Assembly (NCBI GenBank): GCA_018674605.1
Contig: JABGZU010000129.1
Span: 1-7,917, forward strand
DNA: 7,917 nucleotides
Reading direction: 5' to 3'
DNA from: Candidatus Nitrosopumilus sp.
GTDB lineage: Archaea > Thermoproteota > Nitrososphaeria > Nitrososphaerales > Nitrosopumilaceae
A program made the translations under genes and the position numbers. Below are positions 5,892 to 7,917 of this stretch, piece after piece (position 1 is the first letter of the stretch; every line of letters begins with the position of its first letter). Under the pieces are notes generated by a model. The model saw only the letters and a program-made list of their open reading frames with translations. It was not told the origin of the DNA and did no database searches.

Positions 5892-6485
5892 TTATTCTTT
5901 AATATTTTTTGTAGTAAAGATCATTCTTTGTACTAGTGTAATTCCAGCAATTATCACTACAATGACAACAGCATAATCCATAAAACCTATAATTCCAATT
6001 ATGGCAATTACCAAAAGTCGTTCAGCTCTTTCACCAATTCCAATTCCCTGAAGTTTTATGTTAATTAAATCAGATTTTGCTCGAGCATAACTAACTAGTA
6101 AAGATAGAGTGATTGCAAGCAATACAAGATAAGGTTCGGCATATCCACCAACTAAAATTCCTAAAAATATTGCAACTTCAGAAATTTTATCAAACATTGA
6201 ATCAAGATATTCACCTTTTTTTGAAGTCTTACCAGTTACTCGTGCCACCTGACCATCAACCATATCAAAGAATCCTGAAACAAGTAACAAGATACCGCCA
6301 ATAATTAATCCAAATTCAATACCCATACCATAAACAACAGCAGAAGATAATGCAATGATAAGACCTACAACGGTCCAAAAGTTTGGAGATAATCCAGTTG
6401 AAGCAAATCCTTTACCTACCTTTTCAAGTGCAGGACGAAGAGTCTCTCGTAAATTATTTAACACAAAGTACACCCAAAATACCAT
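5892..6485 (-). CDS. CDP-alcohol phosphatidyltransferase (archaetidylinositol phosphate synthase-like)
   Basis: This integral membrane enzyme moves a CDP-activated lipid onto an alcohol or sugar phosphate; in archaea the usual product is an archaeol phospholipid, and single-domain proteins of about 190-200 residues are often archaetidylinositol phosphate synthases. The signature D-x2-D-G-x2-A-R-x8-G-x3-D-x3-D is complete, at Asp74, Asp77, Gly78, Ala81, Arg82, Gly91, Asp95 and Asp99 (numbering from the ATG at 6485). Hydrophobic helices lie around 35-73, 103-135 and 152-185. The true start may be the GTG at 6464-6462: the family commonly begins M-L-N-x-x-R-E, which this gives exactly, and GGGTG precedes it as a possible ribosome-binding site. 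The head-group alcohol cannot be proven from sequence. Confidence 0.88.
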   Translation of the reverse strand: MVFWVYFVLNNLRETLRPALEKVGKGFASTGLSPNFWTVVGLIIALSSAVVYGMGIEFGLIIGGILLLVSGFFDMVDGQVARVTGKTSKKGEYLDSMFDKISEVAIFLGILVGGYAEPYLVLLAITLSLLVSYARAKSDLINIKLQGIGIGERAERLLVIAIIGIIGFMDYAVVIVVIIAGITLVQRMIFTTKNIKE

Positions 6486-6562
6486 CTAATAAAGAAAATG
6501 GTGTAGCCACATACAGTCTAACGACCAAATTAAGCAAGAAGTTTTAGAAATTATTTTTTGGA
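6486..6562. other. Spacer between repeat protein and lipid synthase genes
   Basis: These 77 bases lie between two minus-strand genes. A TTAATTTGG-like element near 6522-6530 could be a TATA box for the lipid enzyme. No tRNA or repeat was seen. Confidence 0.3.
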
Positions 6563-7216
6563 TTAGTCTTTATTACTCATCAATTTTTGTTTATTCTTTC
6601 CTAGTTTATCAAAACCATCTTTTTTGAAACCATCTTTGTTGAATCCAGCAGTGTTAAACAAAGTATGAGTTACGAAGTGAGTACCATCTTTATCAAAATT
6701 ATTTTTATCATATCCATATTTGTTGAATCCATCTTTGTCATATCCTAGTTTATCAAAACCATCTTTGTTGAATCCATCTTCATTGAATGTTGTTCCAGTT
6801 GCTTCATAATTTCCTTCTTTGTTTAATCCAGCAGCATTAACCAAAGTACCAGTTGCTATGTGAATGCCATCTTTGTCATATCCGTTTCTATCATATCCAT
6901 TTTTGTTGAATCCATCTGCATAATACCCATTTTTATTAAAACCATCTTTGTCAAATCCTTCTTCATTGAATTTTGTGTCAGTTGCTTTGTGATATCCATC
7001 TTCGTTGAATGCTGTGCCAGTTTCTTCATAATTTCCATCTTTGTTTAATCCAGAAGTATTAACCAAAGTACCAGTTGCTATGTGAATGCCATCTTTATCA
7101 TATCCATTTTCATCATATCCATTTCTACTGAATCCATCTTTGTCATATCCTAGTTTGTTGAATTTTGTTCCAGTTGCTTTGTGATATCCATCTTTGTTGA
7201 ATCCATCTTTACTCAT
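6563..7216 (-). CDS. Modular 5/8-residue repeat protein, 217 aa
   Basis: The protein is built almost wholly of short repeats. Thirty pentapeptides of consensus [FY]-[ND]-K-[DN]-G are interrupted by seven octapeptides of consensus x-[HY]-x-A-T-G-T-x (residues 11-18, 44-51, 62-69, 75-82, 118-125, 136-143, 179-186). Together they tile residues 1-206 exactly, leaving the tail KNKQKLMSNKD. There is also a larger duplication of 74 residues: IHIATGTLVN occurs at 44 and 118, FNEDG at 70 and 144. It has no Cys or Trp, no signal peptide and no membrane segment. An aromatic or hydrophobic residue in nearly every pentamer suggests a solenoid, and DKDG turns could bind Ca2+, but both are inference. The ATG is the first start after an in-frame stop. 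I do not recognise a named family. Confidence 0.8.
   Translation of the reverse strand: MSKDGFNKDGYHKATGTKFNKLGYDKDGFSRNGYDENGYDKDGIHIATGTLVNTSGLNKDGNYEETGTAFNEDGYHKATDTKFNEEGFDKDGFNKNGYYADGFNKNGYDRNGYDKDGIHIATGTLVNAAGLNKEGNYEATGTTFNEDGFNKDGFDKLGYDKDGFNKYGYDKNNFDKDGTHFVTHTLFNTAGFNKDGFKKDGFDKLGKNKQKLMSNKD
6841..7096 (-). repeat. 34-bp perfect direct repeat inside the repeat gene
   Basis: Positions 6841-6874 and 7063-7096 are identical, 222 bases (74 codons) apart. They encode the MPHSHSN-like antisense of the segment GIHIATGTLVN on the minus strand. Identity without silent changes points to recent duplication or gene conversion within the gene. Confidence 0.75.
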
Positions 7217-7235
7217 AACAGAATTTCATGAATTG

Positions 7236-7248
7236 GATTTAGTTAAGG
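7236..7248 (-). promoter_or_regulatory. Possible TATA box of the repeat-protein gene
   Basis: Read on the minus strand, CTTAACTAAATCC lies about 20-32 bases before the ATG at 7216, suiting a leaderless transcript. No Shine-Dalgarno sequence precedes the ATG. An inverted TAGGCA box (TGCCTA on plus) at 7275-7280 lies just upstream. Confidence 0.3.
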
Positions 7249-7321
7249 TAACTAATTACAAAATAATACGAGAATGCCTAAGATCTAACTAGAGTTACTG
7301 TCAGCAATAACATGATTTGTG

Positions 7322-7340
7322 TAAAAAAAGAAAAAGACAA
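7322..7340 (-). terminator. Possible T-rich terminator of the ureohydrolase transcript
   Basis: The plus strand is almost pure A/G here, so the minus strand reads as a pyrimidine tract with T-runs of five and seven. If used, it would end the ureohydrolase message after the TAGGC array, placing that array in its 3' untranslated region. Confidence 0.3.
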
Positions 7341-7348
7341 ACAGGTAA

Positions 7349-7468
7349 TAGGCAACTGACATCTGAAATAGACAAAAAATAGGCGCCTAATAGGCAAATG
7401 GTATTGCAATTAGGCAAAAATTAGGCAGATAATAGGCGCCTAATAGGCAACAGGATCTCAAATAGGCA
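7349..7468 (+). repeat. Helically phased TAGGC box array
   Basis: TAGGCA or TAGGCG boxes start at 7349, 7380, 7391, 7411, 7422, 7433, 7444 and 7463, with a degenerate TAGACA at 7369. The steps are 20, 11, 11, 20, 11, 11, 11 and 19 bases: 114 bases for 11 helical turns, so all boxes face the same side of the DNA. Two boxes extend into the perfect palindrome TAGGCGCCTA (7380-7389 and 7433-7442). The 20-base sequence AATAGGCGCCTAATAGGCAA occurs at 7378-7397 and again at 7431-7450. Higher-order units are 42 bases (7349-7390), 53 bases (7391-7443) and a partial third copy. The non-triplet period rules out coding. It lies upstream of the repeat-protein gene and just after the ureohydrolase stop. 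Confidence 0.85.
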
Positions 7469-7484
7469 TTTTGTAAAGAAAATA

Positions 7485-7917
7485 TTATTTTTGAGATAAA
7501 TTCATTGCAATCATAGTAGAGATGATTTTTGCAGCCAATGATGCAGTTGCACCATTATCATGGTATGGGTTTAATTCCACAATATCTATTCCAGTAACTT
7601 TTGTTTCTTCAAAAGAATGAATCATATCAAATAATTCCCTGGATGTTATTCCTACAGCTTCAGGGTTTCCAACACCTGGAGCATATGCAGGGTCTAAAAC
7701 ATCAAGGTCAAAACTAGAGTACACAGTGTCAAAAGTAGATATATGATCCTTAACTAATTGGGGACCTTTGCCATCTCTAACTTCCCTATCAGAAACTGTT
7801 TTAATTTTATTTTCAGTAAGAAATTCAAGTTCTTCTTGGACAAATGCTCTGGCACCAACATGTAAAATATTTTCAGCCCCTCTTTCTTCAACAATTCTTC
7901 TTAGATAGGATGCATGA
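7485..7917 (-). CDS. speB: Agmatinase/arginase-family ureohydrolase, C-terminal part
   Basis: This is the 3' part (143 codons plus stop) of a gene that continues beyond the right edge. Ureohydrolases are cytoplasmic manganese enzymes that release urea from agmatine or arginine. Visible motifs, N- to C-terminal: HASYLRRI just after the point where the first metal ligands would lie, HVGARAF, the metal-binding SSFDLDVLDPAYAPGVGNPE, and GIDIVELNPYHDNGATASLAAK, which carries the conserved Glu and the family's C-terminal helix. The GVGNPEAVGIT segment is closer to agmatinase, and archaea generally make putrescine or spermidine through agmatine, so agmatinase is preferred; arginase is not excluded. 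The stop lies 17 bases beyond the TAGGC array. Confidence 0.9.
   Translation of the reverse strand, partial: HASYLRRIVEERGAENILHVGARAFVQEELEFLTENKIKTVSDREVRDGKGPQLVKDHISTFDTVYSSFDLDVLDPAYAPGVGNPEAVGITSRELFDMIHSFEETKVTGIDIVELNPYHDNGATASLAAKIISTMIAMNLSQK

Noticed and set aside
6860..7048. Open plus-strand frame rich in Ile/Phe/Val/Ser
   Set aside because: It is the antisense of the repeat-protein gene; its regularity only mirrors the repeats on the coding strand.
6563..7216. Choline- or glucan-binding repeat protein (TGT and FNxDG elements look similar)
   Set aside because: Those repeats are about 20 residues with conserved Trp/Tyr pairs and sit on exported proteins; here there is no Trp, no signal peptide and the periods are 5 and 8.
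7349..7468. CRISPR array
   Set aside because: The repeated units are about 6-20 bases with 5-14 base intervals that are themselves partly repetitive; there are no 25-40 base repeats, no unique spacers of constant length and no cas genes.

Overview
The window is very AT-rich and compact, and it reads as the chromosome of an archaeon, most likely an ammonia-oxidising thaumarchaeon (Nitrosopumilus-like). The grounds are a ribosomal protein S26e gene (found in eukaryotes and in TACK archaea, not in bacteria), an archaeal-type CDP-alcohol phosphatidyltransferase, GTG/TTG starts, short or absent leaders with TATA-like boxes about 25-30 bases upstream, and T-rich tails in place of bacterial hairpin terminators. 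The lineage is inferred from gene content, not from a database match.

Layout. Positions 1-128 hold a GC-richer stretch I cannot assign (RNA gene or gene tail), followed by T-rich DNA. Positions 129-524 look empty but contain two tiny divergent open frames (223-300 minus, 381-461 plus), each encoding a single hydrophobic helix. A plus-strand run follows: an unrecognised charged 106-aa protein (525-845), trpA (918-1718) and pyrG (1780-3381). Facing it is a minus-strand run read from 5449 down to 3401: a 37-aa zinc-ribbon peptide with a TTG start, a PfkB-family sugar/nucleoside kinase, and an NAD kinase carrying an extra C-terminal winged-helix domain. S26e (about 5573-5860, plus) diverges from that run and converges on a CDP-alcohol phosphatidyltransferase (5892-6464/6485, minus). 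The right end is more accessory: a 217-aa repeat protein (6563-7216, minus), a 268-bp spacer with an unusual phased DNA repeat array, and the C-terminal part of an agmatinase/arginase-family ureohydrolase (7485-7917, minus) that runs off the window.

Most genes are core metabolism: tryptophan and CTP synthesis, NADP supply, polar lipid head groups, translation and polyamine/arginine turnover. Two things stand out. First, residues 1-206 of the repeat protein are tiled without remainder by 5-residue (G-ending) and 8-residue (TGT-containing) modules. Second, the spacer upstream of that gene holds eight TAGGC boxes and one degenerate box, all in the same orientation at steps of 11 or 19-20 bp. That is about 10.4 bp per turn over 114 bp, so they lie on one face of the helix. 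An operator or architectural-protein site controlling the repeat gene is the simplest reading, but it is untested. The winged-helix NAD kinase fusion and the three peptides under 40 aa also deserve a second look.
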